From: Azonexus sp.
GTDB lineage: Bacteria; Pseudomonadota; Gammaproteobacteria; Burkholderiales; Rhodocyclaceae
Direction: 5' to 3'
Length of the DNA: 64,000 bases
Assembly (NCBI GenBank): GCA_031260295.1
Contig: JAIRKE010000028.1
Span: 144,687 to 208,686 of the forward strand
Shown: positions 1-8,635 of the stretch, piece by piece
Numbering within the stretch: position 1 is the stretch's first letter
How the letters are laid out: every line of letters starts with the position of its first letter
The notes under the pieces: generated by a model
The model's database searches: none
What the model saw: only the letters and a program-made list of their open reading frames with translations
What the model was told of the DNA's origin: nothing
Position numbers and translations under genes: made by a program

Positions 1-638
1 AAGCCCTGACCGCTGGCCATGGCGATCGTCTCGGCGTAGCTGGCCAACAGGTCGGGCTGGTCGTTGATGACTTTCTCGGCCTTGGCGTAAGCCTTGACGG
101 CGTCGTCGTAACGGCCCAGCGCCTTGTAGGAGCGGGCCAGCATTAGCCAGCCCTGCATGTCGTCGGGGTTGCTCTGCATGCGTTCGGCCAGGCGGGCGAC
201 CATCTCGTCGATTTGCTCCGGGCTCATGTTGGCCTGGGCCGGCGCCGGTGCCGTGCGCGCCGGATCGAGCGCCGCCGGATTGCCGAGCAGGGCGTAGCCG
301 AGCAGGGCGCCGAGCGGCAGCAGCACGGCCAGGGCGATTGCCGTCTTGCGGCTGGGGCCGGCCACGCTTGGTGCGATGCCGGGTTCGGCTGCCGGGGCGG
401 TCTCTTCGAGCAGGCGGCGCTGCAATTCCTGGCGGGCCTGGTCGAAATCGGCGGCGGCCAGCGTGCCTTCCTGGCATTCACGTTCGAGGTCGGCCAGTTG
501 GTCGCGGAAAATGGCCAGGTTGGCCGTCTGACGGTCGCCGCCCGCGGCCGCGCCGCGCCGGCCGAACCACAGCGGCAGGAACAGGAAGGCGCAGATGACC
601 ACGACGATCAGCGTCGCATACAGGATGAACGGCATCAT
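1..638 (-). CDS. ccmI: Cytochrome c maturation protein CcmI (partial, C-terminus outside window)
   Basis: Last gene of the ccm operon seen here; the reading frame is open to the left edge, so only about 212 residues are present. The N-terminus (MMPFILYATLIVVVICAF) is a membrane segment, followed by a charged region (about residues 35-75), a second hydrophobic segment near 98-118, and the start of a TPR domain (NPDDMQGWLMLARSYKALG). In System I, CcmI hands apocytochrome c to the CcmF/H ligation complex through its periplasmic TPR domain. The start overlaps the ccmH stop by 4 bases, which implies translational coupling. Identification rests on this topology plus position directly after ccmH. 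Confidence 0.9.
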   Translation of the reverse strand, partial: MMPFILYATLIVVVICAFLFLPLWFGRRGAAAGGDRQTANLAIFRDQLADLERECQEGTLAAADFDQARQELQRRLLEETAPAAEPGIAPSVAGPSRKTAIALAVLLPLGALLGYALLGNPAALDPARTAPAPAQANMSPEQIDEMVARLAERMQSNPDDMQGWLMLARSYKALGRYDDAVKAYAKAEKVINDQPDLLASYAETIAMASGQG

Positions 639-1123
639 TTGTTATCGGGTTCCTTGAGCAGAGCTTCGAGGCGGCGGGCCTCCTCGGTCGACAGTGGCCG
701 TTCGGTATCGCCGACGCGGCCGGCACGTCGCCGCAGGTAGGCGAACAGAGCGCCCAGGCCGAGCAGCAGCAGAACCACCGGGCCGCCCCAGAGCAGTAGC
801 GTGACCCCCTTGACCGGTGGCCGGTAGAGCACGAAATCGCCGTAGCGGGCGACCATGAAATCGATGATCTCGTTGTCGGAACGGCCATCATGGATCATGC
901 CGCGAATTTCGCGGCGCAGATCGACGGCCAGTTCGGCATTGGAGTCGGCGATCGTTTCGTTCTGGCAGACTAGGCAGCGCAGTTCCTTGGATAGAGCTTG
1001 CAAGCGCTTCTCGGCTACCGGGTCGGCGGCTACCGCGGCCTCCCAGGCCGACGACGCCTGAGCGCCGGTGGCTGCCAGGCAGAGCGCGAGCATTAGGGAA
1101 AAAGTCAAGGCGCGGGCGATCAT
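635..1123 (-). CDS. ccmH: Cytochrome c maturation protein CcmH (apocytochrome thiol reductase)
   Basis: 162-residue protein with a signal peptide (about residues 1-23), then the family's LRCLVCQN motif holding the redox cysteines C50 and C53, a short three-helix domain, and one C-terminal membrane anchor (LLLWGGPVVLLLLGLGALFA). CcmH keeps the CXXCH cysteines of apocytochrome c reduced in the periplasm and works with CcmF and CcmI in heme ligation. This is the short single-domain CcmH; the TPR part is the separate ccmI gene next to it. The chosen ATG overlaps the ccmG stop by 4 bases and gives a proper signal peptide; a longer upstream reading of the frame would only extend into ccmG. Confidence 0.95.
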   Translation of the reverse strand: MIARALTFSLMLALCLAATGAQASSAWEAAVAADPVAEKRLQALSKELRCLVCQNETIADSNAELAVDLRREIRGMIHDGRSDNEIIDFMVARYGDFVLYRPPVKGVTLLLWGGPVVLLLLGLGALFAYLRRRAGRVGDTERPLSTEEARRLEALLKEPDNK

Positions 1124-1704
1124 TTGCTCAACTCCGCCAGCAGGGGCAGGATTTTCTTGGTCAGCACGTCGGGGGTGATCGGCCCGGTGTGCTTCATGCG
1201 GATGATCCCGTCCTTGTCGATGACGTAGGTTTCCGGCACGCCGTAGACGCCGAAATCGATGCCGACACGGCCGTCGATGTCCATCGCCGTCAGCCGGTAC
1301 GGGTCGCCGTGGTCGCGCAGCCAGCCGGTGGCGCGCTGCAGCGCCAGCTTCTTTTCCTCGTCGGCGGGCAGCTTGCTCATATCGAATTCGCCGTCGCCAC
1401 GCACTTCCTTGTAGTTGAGGCCGATCAGCGGCACATCTAGCTTTTTCGAGAACTCGACCAGGAGCGGGTGCTCCTGGCGGCAGGAAACGCACCACGAGGC
1501 CCAGACGTTGAGCAGCCAGGGCTTGCCGCGCAGTTCCTCGGGACCGAAAGTCTTGTCCGGATCGGCCAGCAGCGCCAGGCGGAAGGCCGGCACCGGCTTG
1601 CCGACCAGCGGCGACGGAATGTCACGCGGGTTGAGGCCGAGGCCGACGGCGAGCAGGACGACGAGGGCGGCGAAAGCGCCGAGTATCCAGTAGTAGCGAT
1701 TCAT
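1120..1704 (-). CDS. ccmG: Thiol:disulfide interchange protein CcmG (DsbE)
   Basis: 194-residue membrane-anchored thioredoxin-fold protein. One N-terminal helix (about 7-24) anchors it; the active site is WASWCVSCRQEHP with C72 and C75, and the cis-proline region YGVPETYVIDKDG follows near residue 155. CcmG is kept reduced from the cytoplasmic side and in turn reduces CcmH or apocytochrome c before heme attachment. It lies between ccmF and ccmH with 4-base overlaps on both sides. The ATG giving MNRYYW was chosen because it places the hydrophobic anchor at the N-terminus and matches the usual length of the family. Confidence 0.95.
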   Translation of the reverse strand: MNRYYWILGAFAALVVLLAVGLGLNPRDIPSPLVGKPVPAFRLALLADPDKTFGPEELRGKPWLLNVWASWCVSCRQEHPLLVEFSKKLDVPLIGLNYKEVRGDGEFDMSKLPADEEKKLALQRATGWLRDHGDPYRLTAMDIDGRVGIDFGVYGVPETYVIDKDGIIRMKHTGPITPDVLTKKILPLLAELSK

Positions 1705-3689
1705 GCGGTTTGGCTTCCGGCAGGCAGGGTGGCGGCGCTTCGCGCCTTCAGGCGATAACGGCGGTCGAGCATGGCGAGCAGACCGCCGAGCGACATTAGC
1801 AGGCAGCCGCCCCAGATCCAGTCGACGAAGGGCTTGTAATAGACGCGCACGGCCCAGGCGCCTTCCGGCTGGTCGCGGTCGATCGGCTCGCCGAGCGAGA
1901 CATAGACGTCGCGCCACAGGCCGGCGTCGATCGAGGCTTCGGTCATCGGCATCGCCGAGGAGAAGTAGTTGCGTTTTTCCGGCGTCATCCGGCGCAGGAA
2001 ACGGCCGTCTTGGCTCAGATCGAACAGGCCCTGGGCGGCGATGTAGTTGGGCCCCTTGACCTCATGGATGCCGACGAAGGTGAAGGTGTAACCGGAGACG
2101 GTGACCGATTCGCCGGCTTCCATCTTGACGTCCTTCTCCTCTTCGAAGCTTGAGACCATGGAGACGCCGACGACGAAGACTGCGACACCGAGATGGGCCA
2201 GGTGCATGCCGACGAAACTGCGCGGCTGGCGCAGCGCGGCGCGGATGAAGGAAGCCTCGCCACGGGTCCGGCGCACGCGGTCGACGAAGTTGATGACAAC
2301 GGTAGCGGCGATCCAGGCGGCCAGCAGCAGGCCGAGGGCGGTCAGCGGGCTCCAGTGGCCGTAGAGCAGCGGCACAGCGATGGCAACGATGGCACCGACG
2401 GCGAAGGCCCAGCGCACGGTGCGTAGGATCTCGGGTAGCGAGGCTTCCTTCCAGCGAGCGAACGGGCCAAGGCCGATCAAGAACAGTACCGGAGCCATGA
2501 CCGGCACGAACACCGCATTGAAATAGGGCGGACCGACCGAGATCTTGCCGATGCCCAGCGCATCGACCAGCAGCGGATAGAGCGTGCCGAGCAGCACCGT
2601 GGCGCAGGCGACGATCAGCAGCACATTGTTGGTGAGCAGCATCGATTCGCGGGAAATCAGGCCGAAGCGCCCGCCCAGGCCGACGCTCGGCGCCCGCCAG
2701 GCAAACAGGGCCAGCGACGAGCCGATGACGACGATCAGGAAGATCAGGATGAAAATGCCGCGCGTCGGATCGGTGGCGAAGGCATGCACCGAGGTCAGCA
2801 CACCGGAGCGGACCAGGAAAGTGCCGAGCAGCGACAGAGAGAAGGCCGAGATGGCCAGCAGCACGGTCCAGTTCTTGAAGCTGCCGCGCTTTTCGGTGAC
2901 CGCCAGCGAGTGAATCAGTGCTGTACCGACCAGCCAGGGCATGAACGAGGCATTCTCGACCGGATCCCAAAACCACCAGCCGCCCCAGCCCAGTTCGTAG
3001 TAGGCCCACCACGAACCCATGGCGATACCCAGCGTCAGGAAGATCCAGGCGGCCGTCGTCCACGGCCGCGACCAGCGCGCCCAGGCGGCGTCGAGCTGGC
3101 CGGACAGCAGTGCGGCGATGGCGAAGGCGAAGGCCACCGAAAAGCCGACATAACCCATGTACAGCAGCGGCGGGTGGATGATCAGGCCCGGGTCCTGGAG
3201 CAGCGGGTTGAGGTCGCGCCCTTCAGCGACGCCCGGCAGCAGGCGATCGAATGGGTTGGAGGTGAACAGGATGAAGAGCAGGAAACCGAAGGCGACCAGG
3301 CCGAGCGTGCCGAGCACGCGGGCGACCATGATGTCCGGCAACTGGCGCGACAGCAACGCGACGGCGAAGGCCCAGCCGGCCAGCATCAGCATCCACAACA
3401 GCAGTGAACCCTCGTGGCCGCCCCAGACGGCGGCGACGCGGTAGGCCATTGGCAGCAGCGAGTTGGAGTGCTGCGCCACATAGACGACGGAGAAATCATT
3501 GGCGACGAAGGCCTGCGTCAGGCAGGCGAAGGAGAAGGCAACCAACAGTGCCATGGCACCGGCGGCCGGGCGGGCCAGGGCGATCCAGGCCGGCTGCCGG
3601 CGGTGGGCGCCGATCAGCGGCAGCGTGCCGAGCACCAGCGCGACCAGTGCGGCGAGGATGAGGGCGAAGTGGCCGAGTTCAGGAATCAT
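1701..3689 (-). CDS. ccmF: Heme lyase subunit CcmF
   Basis: 662-residue polytopic inner-membrane protein, the normal size for CcmF, which ligates heme from holo-CcmE to apocytochrome c. The tryptophan-rich WWD heme-handling segment is clear near residue 240 (GWGGWWFWDPVENASFMPWL), and conserved histidines occur in the GGHEGSLLLW and IIHPPLLYMG loops. A large periplasmic region (SFEEEKDVKMEAGESVTVSG) precedes the last membrane helix. The chosen start MIPELGHFAL lies 2 bases after the ccmE stop; the frame is open further upstream but that stretch only overlaps ccmE. Gene order and motifs leave no realistic alternative. Confidence 0.96.
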   Translation of the reverse strand: MIPELGHFALILAALVALVLGTLPLIGAHRRQPAWIALARPAAGAMALLVAFSFACLTQAFVANDFSVVYVAQHSNSLLPMAYRVAAVWGGHEGSLLLWMLMLAGWAFAVALLSRQLPDIMVARVLGTLGLVAFGFLLFILFTSNPFDRLLPGVAEGRDLNPLLQDPGLIIHPPLLYMGYVGFSVAFAFAIAALLSGQLDAAWARWSRPWTTAAWIFLTLGIAMGSWWAYYELGWGGWWFWDPVENASFMPWLVGTALIHSLAVTEKRGSFKNWTVLLAISAFSLSLLGTFLVRSGVLTSVHAFATDPTRGIFILIFLIVVIGSSLALFAWRAPSVGLGGRFGLISRESMLLTNNVLLIVACATVLLGTLYPLLVDALGIGKISVGPPYFNAVFVPVMAPVLFLIGLGPFARWKEASLPEILRTVRWAFAVGAIVAIAVPLLYGHWSPLTALGLLLAAWIAATVVINFVDRVRRTRGEASFIRAALRQPRSFVGMHLAHLGVAVFVVGVSMVSSFEEEKDVKMEAGESVTVSGYTFTFVGIHEVKGPNYIAAQGLFDLSQDGRFLRRMTPEKRNYFSSAMPMTEASIDAGLWRDVYVSLGEPIDRDQPEGAWAVRVYYKPFVDWIWGGCLLMSLGGLLAMLDRRYRLKARSAATLPAGSQTA

Positions 3690-3691
3690 GC

Positions 3692-4189
3692 TTAGTAGCT
3701 CGCTTGCGGGGTGGAAGCCGAGGCCGTGCCGGCCGCGTCCTCGGCGGCCTTCTTCTCGGCGGCCCGGGCATGGGCGTCGCCGACGGCCTTGGCGGCTTCC
3801 GGTGGCATGTAGTTCTCGTCGTGCTTGGCTAACACCTCGGTCGCGGCAAAGCTGCCGTCGGCAGTCAGCTTGCCTTGGGCGACGACGCCTTTGCCTTCCT
3901 TGAACAGGTCGGGAAGGATGCCTTTGTAATGGACGGTGATGTCCTGCTCGGTATCGGTGACGATGAAGGCGACGGTGACGCCGTCGGCCTGGCGGGCGAC
4001 GCTGCCTTCCTTGACCACGCCGCCGATGCGGAACAGCTTGTCGGCCGGCGCCTTGCCGGCGGCGACGTCGGTCGGCGAGATGTACAGCGCGATGTTGCTG
4101 TTCAAGGCGTTCAGCACCAGGGCGGCGATGATGCCGACGATGGCCAGGGCGCCGGCGATCAGCGCCAGTTTTTTGTGACGGGACTTCAT
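3692..4189 (-). CDS. ccmE: Heme chaperone CcmE
   Basis: 165-residue periplasmic heme chaperone anchored by one N-terminal helix (about 8-28). The OB-fold core is followed by the signature [13 protein letters not shown], in which H123 is the residue that binds heme covalently in this family and Y127 is the usual axial ligand. The C-terminal tail is Ala/Lys-rich and variable, as in homologues. CcmE receives heme from CcmABCD and delivers it to CcmF. The start overlaps the ccmD stop by 4 bases. Confidence 0.97.
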   Translation of the reverse strand: MKSRHKKLALIAGALAIVGIIAALVLNALNSNIALYISPTDVAAGKAPADKLFRIGGVVKEGSVARQADGVTVAFIVTDTEQDITVHYKGILPDLFKEGKGVVAQGKLTADGSFAATEVLAKHDENYMPPEAAKAVGDAHARAAEKKAAEDAAGTASASTPQASY

Positions 4190-4386
4190 GCGGCGGGGCT
4201 CCGATTTTCAGCCCGGGCATCGGCGCGCAACTGGCGCTTCAGGCGGGCGATGGTGTTTTTGCGCTGGCGGGCGACGAGGATCGGTTCGATAGTCATGACC
4301 AAGGCGGTGACGCCGAACGATCCCCAGACGTAGAAGCCGTAGCCACCCATGGCGAGAAAATCGCCGACACTGTTCCAGTAGATCAT
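4186..4386 (-). CDS. ccmD: Heme exporter accessory protein CcmD
   Basis: 66-residue protein with the CcmD pattern: a short N-terminal segment ([14 protein letters not shown]), one membrane helix (ending near residue 38) and a basic cytoplasmic tail ([14 protein letters not shown]). In System I it helps release holo-CcmE from the CcmABC complex. Start and stop overlap ccmC and ccmE by 4 bases each. The frame remains open much further upstream inside ccmC; the internal ATG was chosen because it gives a normal CcmD and the usual coupled overlap. Confidence 0.92.
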   Translation of the reverse strand: MIYWNSVGDFLAMGGYGFYVWGSFGVTALVMTIEPILVARQRKNTIARLKRQLRADARAENRSPAA

Positions 4387-5129
4387 GCTTGTTTTCCGGC
4401 CAGTTCCGCCCGCGCCCAGTCGGCATGCCGCTCGCGTTCGAGCATGATGGTACGCACGCGGGCCAGGGCGATGGCGATTGAATACATCCAGAAGCACAGC
4501 GCCATCAACAGCATGCCCCAGAGCATGGTGACGGCCATCGATGATTTGGCCAGGTTGACGCTCGATCCCTGGTGCAGCGTGTTCCACCACTGCACCGAGA
4601 AGTAGATGATCGGGATGTTGACCACGCCGACCAGCAGTAGCAGGGCGCCGGCCTTGTCGGCGCGGCGCACGTCGTCGATGGCGGCGGTCAGCGCCAGGTA
4701 GCCGATGTACAGGAAGAGCAGGATCAGCTCCGAAGTCAGCCGGGCATCCCAGACCCACCATGTGCCCCACATCGGCTTGCCCCACAGCGCCCCGGTCCAC
4801 AGCGACAGGAAAGCCATTAGCGCACCGGTCGGCGCCAGCGCCTGGGTCATCATGCCCGACAGGCGGGTGTTGAAAGCCAGGCCGATGGCTGCCCAGAAGG
4901 CCATGACCAGGTAGATGAACATCGACATCCAGGAGGCCGGGACGTGGATGAAAATGATCCGGTAGCCCTCGCCCTGCTGGAAGTCGGTGGGCGCCACCAG
5001 CATGCCGAGCCACAGCCCGGCCGCGCCGAAGACGACGGCGGCGGCGGCGAACCACGGAATCATCTTGCCGGCCAGGGGGTAGAAGGTCGCCGGCGAGGCG
5101 AAGCGGTAGAGATTGAAGCGGTCTTTCAT
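4383..5129 (-). CDS. ccmC: Heme export/handling protein CcmC
   Basis: 248-residue protein with six predicted membrane helices and the WWD motif WGTWWVWDARLT at about 121-132. Two external histidines, H62 (IIFIHVPASW) and H186 (WWNTLHQGSS), flank it and are the expected heme ligands. CcmC presents heme to CcmE at the periplasmic face. The ATG giving MKDRFNLYRF overlaps the ccmB stop by 4 bases and matches the family length, whereas the longer open frame upstream is antisense-like noise from ccmB. Confidence 0.96.
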   Translation of the reverse strand: MKDRFNLYRFASPATFYPLAGKMIPWFAAAAVVFGAAGLWLGMLVAPTDFQQGEGYRIIFIHVPASWMSMFIYLVMAFWAAIGLAFNTRLSGMMTQALAPTGALMAFLSLWTGALWGKPMWGTWWVWDARLTSELILLFLYIGYLALTAAIDDVRRADKAGALLLLVGVVNIPIIYFSVQWWNTLHQGSSVNLAKSSMAVTMLWGMLLMALCFWMYSIAIALARVRTIMLERERHADWARAELAGKQA

Positions 5130-5794
5130 TCGAGGGCGATCTTCAGGGCGGCGGCCGACGCCCAGGGGGCGAAGCCGAGTGAGGCAAAAGTCAGGGCGGC
5201 GAGCAGTGAAAGGTGTCCTTCCCCCCCGAGACCGGATACCGTGGCATCGACCGCTCCAGCGCCGAATATTAACACCGGGATGTACAGCGGCAGTACCAGC
5301 AGCGACAGTAGCACGCCGCCGCCGCGCAGACCCAGGGTCAGCGCCGCACCGATGGCGCCGATGCCGGACAGGGCTGGTGTGCCGAGCAGGATGGTGCCGG
5401 TCAGCACAATCAACGCCTCGGCGGAGAGATCGAACTGCACGCCGAGCACTGGCGCGATCAGGGCCAGCGGCAGGCCGGAACATAGCCAGTGAGCGATCAC
5501 TTTGCCGGTAACGATCAGACCAAGCGGATGCGGCGCCAGTGCCAGTTGTTCCAGCGTGCCGTCGCGGTAGTCGTCGGCGAACAGGCGCGGCAGCGACAGC
5601 ATGGTCGCCAGCAGCGCTGCTACCCACAGCACGCCGGGGGCGAGGGTGCGCAGCAGGTCAGGCTCGGGTCCGACACCGAGCGGAAACAGGCTGACCACGA
5701 TGATGAAGAAGAACAGTGCCGAAACGATGTCGGCCTGCCGCCGCATGGCCAGTTTGAGATCGCGGCCGACCACTGCCAGAATGATCTTGAACAT
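5126..5794 (-). CDS. ccmB: Heme exporter membrane subunit CcmB
   Basis: 222-residue membrane subunit of the CcmAB ABC transporter, with six hydrophobic segments and the conserved start MFKIILAVVGRDLKLAMRR. CcmB partners the ATPase CcmA; together they drive release of holo-CcmE from CcmCD. The start used here lies 13 bases past the ccmA stop. An in-frame upstream methionine near 5845 would add 17 residues inside ccmA that lack any family resemblance, so it was not used. The stop overlaps the ccmC start by 4 bases. Confidence 0.94.
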   Translation of the reverse strand: MFKIILAVVGRDLKLAMRRQADIVSALFFFIIVVSLFPLGVGPEPDLLRTLAPGVLWVAALLATMLSLPRLFADDYRDGTLEQLALAPHPLGLIVTGKVIAHWLCSGLPLALIAPVLGVQFDLSAEALIVLTGTILLGTPALSGIGAIGAALTLGLRGGGVLLSLLVLPLYIPVLIFGAGAVDATVSGLGGEGHLSLLAALTFASLGFAPWASAAALKIALE

Positions 5795-5807
5795 CAGCGC
5801 ATCACTC

Positions 5808-6422
5808 TCAACCGAGCCGCAGTTCGCGCACGGTACCGGCGGCAATGCTGACCGGCTGGTGGGTGGTCATCACCGCTAAGCCGCCGCGTTGCAGGTGGCC
5901 GGAAATGAGGCCGGCCAACCAGTCCACGGCGGCGATGTCGAGGGCGACGAAAGGTTCGTCGAGAATCCACAGCGGCCGCTTTTCCTTGACCAAGCGGGCC
6001 AGTGCGACGCGCCGCTTTTGCCCTTGCGACAGGTACTTGCAGGCGAGATCTTCGCGGCCGGCGAGGCCGACCTGCTCCAAGGCGTCGATGGCGTCGTCCT
6101 CGCTCAAGTCTTCATCGGCCAAACGGGCGGCGGCGAGCAGGTTCTCGAGTGGCGTCAATTCTTCCTTGATGGCGTTGAGGTGGCCGAGATAACAGAGATC
6201 GGCGCGGTAGTCGTCGGCCAGCTTGCGGATCGGCTGGCCGTGCCAGCGGATTTCGCCGTGCTCCGGCGGCAGCAGGCCGAGCAGCATACGCAGCAGGCTG
6301 GTTTTCCCCGAGCCATTCCGGCCTTGCAAGTAGAGCAGTTCTCCCGCCGCCAGCCGAAAGCCGAGGCCTGCGAACAGGCGGCGCTCGCCGCGCACGCATT
6401 CCAGATTGTCAGCTTCGAGCAT
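5808..6422 (-). CDS. ccmA: Heme exporter ATP-binding subunit CcmA
   Basis: 204-residue ABC ATPase, first gene of the operon ccmABCDEFGHI. Visible motifs: Walker A GRNGSGKTS (34-42), Q-loop region near residue 80, ABC signature YLSQGQKRRVALARL and Walker B PLWILDEPF. The protein is short, as usual for CcmA, with no extra domains. It hydrolyses ATP in the cytoplasm to free holo-CcmE from CcmBCD. The gene is separated from the peroxidase gene by about 130 bases that contain a terminator for the peroxidase transcript, so the ccm operon probably has its own promoter just upstream; no convincing -35/-10 pair was identified. Confidence 0.95.
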   Translation of the reverse strand: MLEADNLECVRGERRLFAGLGFRLAAGELLYLQGRNGSGKTSLLRMLLGLLPPEHGEIRWHGQPIRKLADDYRADLCYLGHLNAIKEELTPLENLLAAARLADEDLSEDDAIDALEQVGLAGREDLACKYLSQGQKRRVALARLVKEKRPLWILDEPFVALDIAAVDWLAGLISGHLQRGGLAVMTTHQPVSIAAGTVRELRLG

Positions 6423-6507
6423 CAGGGGAAAAACCGTAGAGAATCAACGACGAATTATGGACGCGCAAGTCTAACGGCAGATTAGCCTGGATCAAACAAA
6501 TGCAAGC

Positions 6508-6534
6508 CAAAAAAACGGGGGCTGGCGCCCCCGT
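6508..6534 (-). terminator. Rho-independent terminator downstream of the peroxidase gene
   Basis: Inverted repeat ACGGGGGC-TGGC-GCCCCCGT at 6515-6534 (8-bp stem, 4-base loop). On the minus strand it is followed directly by a run of Ts (the A run at 6508-6514 on the plus strand). It lies 21 bases past the peroxidase stop and before ccmA, so it should separate the two minus-strand transcripts. Confidence 0.88.
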
Positions 6535-6555
6535 CTGTTCTGCATGATTCGCCGC

Positions 6556-7554
6556 TTATTTGGCGAACGGGGTCGGCCGCGGCGTCGAGTCGGAGGACGG
6601 CGGCAGGATCGGCAGGATGAGGTTCGGCTGATCGCCGGTCAGCGTCTTCAGGAAGGCGACGATCTTGGCGTTCTCTTCCTTGGTGAACTTCTTGCCCAAC
6701 TGCAGGCGGCCCATCGTGTCGACGGCCTCGGTCAGGGTGTTGGCGGCGCCGTCGTGGAAGTACGGATAGGTCAGTTCGACGTTGCGCAGCGTCGGCACCT
6801 TGAAGTTGAAGCGGTCGGCGTCCTGGCCGGTTACCGCCGAGCGGCCCTCGGCCGCGACACTGGACTTGTACGGCTCGACCAGGCCCATCTTCTGGAAGGA
6901 ATTGCCGCCGACGGCCGCGCCGTTATGGCAGGCGACGCAGCCGCTATCCTTGAACAGCGCGTAGCCTTCGAGTTCGGTCTTGGTCAGGGCGTCGTGCTTG
7001 CCGAGCAGCCACTGGTCGAAACGCGAGTTGGGGGTGACCAGGGTTTTCTCGAATTCAGCAATGGCGGCGGTGACCTGTTCGATGTCGATCTTGTCCTTGC
7101 CGAAAACCAGCTTGAATTCGCGGACGTAGGCCGGAATCGATTCGAGCACGCCGATCGCCAGCGTGTGCGTGAAGGCCATTTCGCCCGGGTTGGCGATCGG
7201 GCCGCCGGCCTGTGCCTTGAGGTCACCGGCACGGCCATCCCAGAACTGGGCGAGGTTGAGGCTGGAGTTGAGCACGGTCGGGGCGTTGATCGGGCCCTGC
7301 TGCCACTGGTCGCCGATCGAGCTCGGGATGTTGTCGGTGCCGCCCATCGACAGGTTGTGGCAGGAGTTGCAGGAAATGAAGCCGGACTTGGACAGGCGCG
7401 GATCGAAATAAAGCTTCTTGCCCAGTTCGACCATGCCCAGGTCGATATTGACCGCCCGCTGGATTGGCTGGATCGGCTCATCTGCGGCCGGGGTCTGCGC
7501 GAGGGCAAGGCCGGACAGCATGACGATGGCCGCCGAGATAATGGTACGTTTCAT
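6556..7554 (-). CDS. ccpA: Periplasmic diheme cytochrome c peroxidase
   Basis: 332-residue exported diheme protein of the bacterial cytochrome c peroxidase (MauG/CCP) family. Signal peptide about 1-19 (cut after LALA). Heme-binding motifs are CNSCH (62-66, low-potential peroxidatic heme) and CVACH (206-210, high-potential heme). The conserved LAQFWDGRAGDL and IANPGEMAFTH segments lie between them, and VELTYPYFHDGA follows. It reduces H2O2 to water with electrons from small cytochromes c in the periplasm. Both hemes need the ccm system encoded next to it. The ATG has a good upstream GGGAG; it is divergent from oxyR with an OxyR-type half-site between, implying peroxide control. Confidence 0.93.
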   Translation of the reverse strand: MKRTIISAAIVMLSGLALAQTPAADEPIQPIQRAVNIDLGMVELGKKLYFDPRLSKSGFISCNSCHNLSMGGTDNIPSSIGDQWQQGPINAPTVLNSSLNLAQFWDGRAGDLKAQAGGPIANPGEMAFTHTLAIGVLESIPAYVREFKLVFGKDKIDIEQVTAAIAEFEKTLVTPNSRFDQWLLGKHDALTKTELEGYALFKDSGCVACHNGAAVGGNSFQKMGLVEPYKSSVAAEGRSAVTGQDADRFNFKVPTLRNVELTYPYFHDGAANTLTEAVDTMGRLQLGKKFTKEENAKIVAFLKTLTGDQPNLILPILPPSSDSTPRPTPFAK

Positions 7555-7649
7555 TGAGTTGACTCCCTGATGTGGAAAATTTGTTCGGCCCATTGTCGCC
7601 GTGGCGGCTATGGTAGCATCGATCCAAGTCAATGATTTCAATGTGTTTT

Positions 7650-7677
7650 TATAATAGCAACTATAGTTTTGCCCTAT
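7650..7677. promoter_or_regulatory. oxyR -10 element and OxyR-type half-site in the divergent oxyR/peroxidase region
   Basis: A perfect TATAAT lies at 7650-7655 on the plus strand, suitable as the oxyR -10 with a start near 7662. Immediately downstream, ATAG-N7-CTAT (7663-7677) matches one half of the OxyR consensus ATAG-N7-CTAT-N7-ATAG-N7-CTAT; the second half is poorly conserved on either side. On the minus strand a TTGACT (7627-7632) could be the -35 of the peroxidase promoter, with the half-site just upstream. This geometry fits OxyR repressing its own gene while activating the peroxidase gene, but binding is inferred from sequence only. Confidence 0.55.
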
Positions 7678-7729
7678 AGTCCGACCATCGGCTGGCGCAC
7701 CGGCCGGACACGCCAAAGGAGTGAACCAT

Positions 7730-8635
7730 ATGACGTTGACCGAGTTGCGCTACATCGTCGCTTTGTCGCAGGAAGGCAATTTCAGCCGTGCCGCCGAACG
7801 TTGTTCGGTCAGCCAGCCGACGCTCAGCGTTGCCATCGCCCGCCTCGAGGATGAACTCGGCGTACAGTTGTTCGAGCGCGGCAAGGGCTTCGTCAGCCCG
7901 AGCCAGGTCGGTCAGCGCATTATTGAGCAGGCGCAACTGGCCTTGCGCGAGGCCGACAAGGTCAGGCAGATCGCGCTGTGTGGCCGTGACCAGTTGGCGG
8001 GTCCGCTACGCCTGGGGGTCATTCATACGATCGCCCCCTACCTGCTGCCGCAGTTGATTAATGCGCTAAAGGTGGTGGCGCCGGCGATGCCGTTGGTGAT
8101 CGAGGAGAACATGACCGCGAACCTCGACGAGATGCTGCGCGACAACGTCCTCGACGTGGTCATCATCGCCCTGCCCTTCGAGGTTCCCGGCGTGCTGACC
8201 CGGGCGCTCTACGACGAGGCGTTCAGGGTCATCGTGCCACGCGGTCATGTCTGGGAAAAAAAGGAGTTCATGAATCCCGAGGAAGTGGCCGGCGACGAAG
8301 TGCTGCTGCTGAAAGCCGGCAACTGCTTCCGCGATCAGGTACTGGGCGCCTGCCCGCAGATCAGCAGTCCGGAAACCGATGTCCGGCTCGGTCACTCGAT
8401 CGGCACCATCCGCTGCATGGTGGCCTCGGGACTGGGCGTTTCGGTCTTGCCCGAGGGGGCGCTGCGCCATCCCTACAGCAGCGACATGATCAGCGTCATT
8501 CCCTTCCGCTCGCCGCCGCCGTCGCGCCGCGTCGCGCTGGCCTGGCGCGCCGGCTTCGTCCGGCCGAAAGCCATCGATGCCCTGCTGGCGGCGGCCAGGG
8601 CGATCGACAATCCGGCCTATCGCTTGGTTGCCTGA
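7730..8635 (+). CDS. oxyR: Hydrogen peroxide-sensing LysR-type regulator OxyR
   Basis: 301-residue LysR-family regulator. Residues 1-60 form the winged helix-turn-helix (TELRYIVALSQEGNFSRAAE), followed by the effector domain. The pair of cysteines in LKAGNCFRDQVLGACPQ falls at residues 199 and 208 when translation begins at the ATG at 7730, the same numbering as the redox cysteines of E. coli OxyR. The start is supported by AAAGGAG at 7714-7720; the GTG at 7721 abuts that site and is too close. OxyR forms a C199-C208 disulfide on contact with H2O2 and activates peroxide defence genes. The 3' end overlaps the convergent GGDEF-EAL gene by 19 bases. Confidence 0.94.
   Translation: MTLTELRYIVALSQEGNFSRAAERCSVSQPTLSVAIARLEDELGVQLFERGKGFVSPSQVGQRIIEQAQLALREADKVRQIALCGRDQLAGPLRLGVIHTIAPYLLPQLINALKVVAPAMPLVIEENMTANLDEMLRDNVLDVVIIALPFEVPGVLTRALYDEAFRVIVPRGHVWEKKEFMNPEEVAGDEVLLLKAGNCFRDQVLGACPQISSPETDVRLGHSIGTIRCMVASGLGVSVLPEGALRHPYSSDMISVIPFRSPPPSRRVALAWRAGFVRPKAIDALLAAARAIDNPAYRLVA

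Noticed and set aside
7721-7729. GTG at 7721 as the oxyR start
   Set aside because: It abuts the AAAGGAG site, leaving no spacing, and would shift the redox cysteines from the 199/208 numbering.
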